This document shows positions 63,697 to 64,000 of a DNA stretch of 64,000 nucleotides, piece after piece. This DNA comes from an uncultured Pelagibacteraceae bacterium (GTDB taxonomy: Bacteria; Pseudomonadota; Alphaproteobacteria; Pelagibacterales; Pelagibacteraceae), in assembly GCA_902570505.1 (NCBI GenBank), contig CACFYR010000001.1, positions 1 to 64,000 of the forward strand, written 5' to 3'. Position 1 is the stretch's first letter, and every line of letters starts with the position of its first letter. The translations under genes and the position numbers were made by a program. The notes beneath the pieces were generated by a model that saw only the letters and a list, made by a program, of their open reading frames with translations, was not told the origin of the DNA and made no database searches.

Positions 63697-64000
63697 ATGA
63701 TTGATATAAGTGAATTAGAACCAATAGTTTTATTAATCGTAAGCAGTTTTTTGATTAGACAAACTTTAATTTATGCTAATCAAGGTTGGGCAAAATCTTA
63801 CTCTCAAACTATTTCTTTTTTCTTGCTTCCAATAATCACGTACGTAATTACAAAAACAATCTCAGGAAATATTGCTTTATCTTTAGGGATGATTGGGGCT
63901 TTATCGATTGTAAGATTTAGACATCCAGTGAAAAGTGCGCTTGAATTGATTATATATTTTGATCTTATAACTTTGGGTATAGCTACCTCTGTTAGAACTA
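63697..64000 (+). CDS. DUF4956 membrane protein, N-terminal part
   Basis: The reading frame from ATG 63697 is open to the window end (101 residues). It encodes MIDISELEPIVLLIVSSFLI, further hydrophobic helices, and SLGMIGALSIVRFRHPVKSA, which is the signature of DUF4956 proteins. Members are multi-helix membrane proteins of unknown function, sometimes near polyphosphate polymerase genes. It is too incomplete to say more. The 107-base gap from tsaD is AT-rich with no clear structure. Confidence 0.85.
   Translation, partial: MIDISELEPIVLLIVSSFLIRQTLIYANQGWAKSYSQTISFFLLPIITYVITKTISGNIALSLGMIGALSIVRFRHPVKSALELIIYFDLITLGIATSVRT

Overview
This window is a chromosomal segment from a SAR11-clade alphaproteobacterium (Pelagibacterales). 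It is visibly AT-rich, genes abut or overlap almost everywhere, and several proteins look very close to those I know from Candidatus Pelagibacter ubique (a DmdA-type DMSP demethylase beside TCA-cycle genes, a structured ffh leader, a TRAP transporter, the ccm cluster). No tRNA, rRNA, insertion sequence, prophage or CRISPR array is visible, and no stretch over 300 bases lacks a gene.

Layout. (1) 1-13.7 kb, minus strand: a TCA-cycle block transcribed asd, sdhC-D-A-B, mmsA, mdh, sucC-D, sucA-B, lpd (cut by the window start). (2) 13.7-19 kb, minus: a DMSP demethylation operon, dmdC-dmdB-alpha/beta hydrolase-dmdA. The hydrolase appears to start at a CTG codon overlapping the dmdB stop. (3) 19-25.1 kb, minus: ffh-rpsP-trmD-rplS followed by leuC-leuD-leuB. 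ffh is preceded by a structured RNA leader; rimM is absent from its usual place. (4) 25.3-27 kb, plus: dapF-ftsY. (5) 27-40 kb, minus: a catabolic and transport region. Two FMN 2-hydroxyacid dehydrogenases, an aminotransferase, an FAD-linked oxidase and a D-2-hydroxyacid dehydrogenase precede a TRAP transporter (dctP, terminator hairpin, dctQ-dctM), an amidase, a DMT exporter-like protein and a membrane-anchored hydrolase. I infer uptake and interconversion of 2-hydroxy and 2-oxo acids. (6) 40-44.6 kb, minus: a PagL-like outer-membrane protein and cytochrome c maturation genes ccmC-D-E-F-G-H. (7) 44.6-50.3 kb: a candidate small structured RNA, hspQ, yciB, DUF2794, a BI-1 family protein, an aldo/keto reductase, an IalB-like protein, a 2OG-Fe(II) oxygenase-like protein and argG. 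(8) 50.3-57.6 kb: a photolyase/cryptochrome-rich neighbourhood. It holds a photolyase-like protein whose alpha/beta domain seems to lie at the C-terminus, several exported proteins (Cys-rich, FAS1, CRTAC1/FG-GAP), and an overlapping-gene operon PhrB-like photolyase, DUF393, DUF2256, DUF4174 fusion and CRTAC1, divergent from an SDR lacking the catalytic Tyr. (9) 57.6-64 kb: a metallo-beta-lactamase-fold hydrolase, folD, yggT, mscS, hemD, hemC, tsaD and a partial DUF4956 membrane protein.

Most notable: a minus-strand 17-bp RNA helix with a pyrimidine-rich loop between hspQ and ccmC, which pairs fully only on that strand because of two G-U wobbles; the apparently rearranged photolyase; the photolyase/DUF2256/DUF393/DUF4174/CRTAC1 operon; the CTG start in the DMSP operon; and the terminator separating the TRAP binding protein from its membrane subunits. 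No recognisable transcription factor is encoded, so control probably relies on RNA leaders, terminators and translational coupling.
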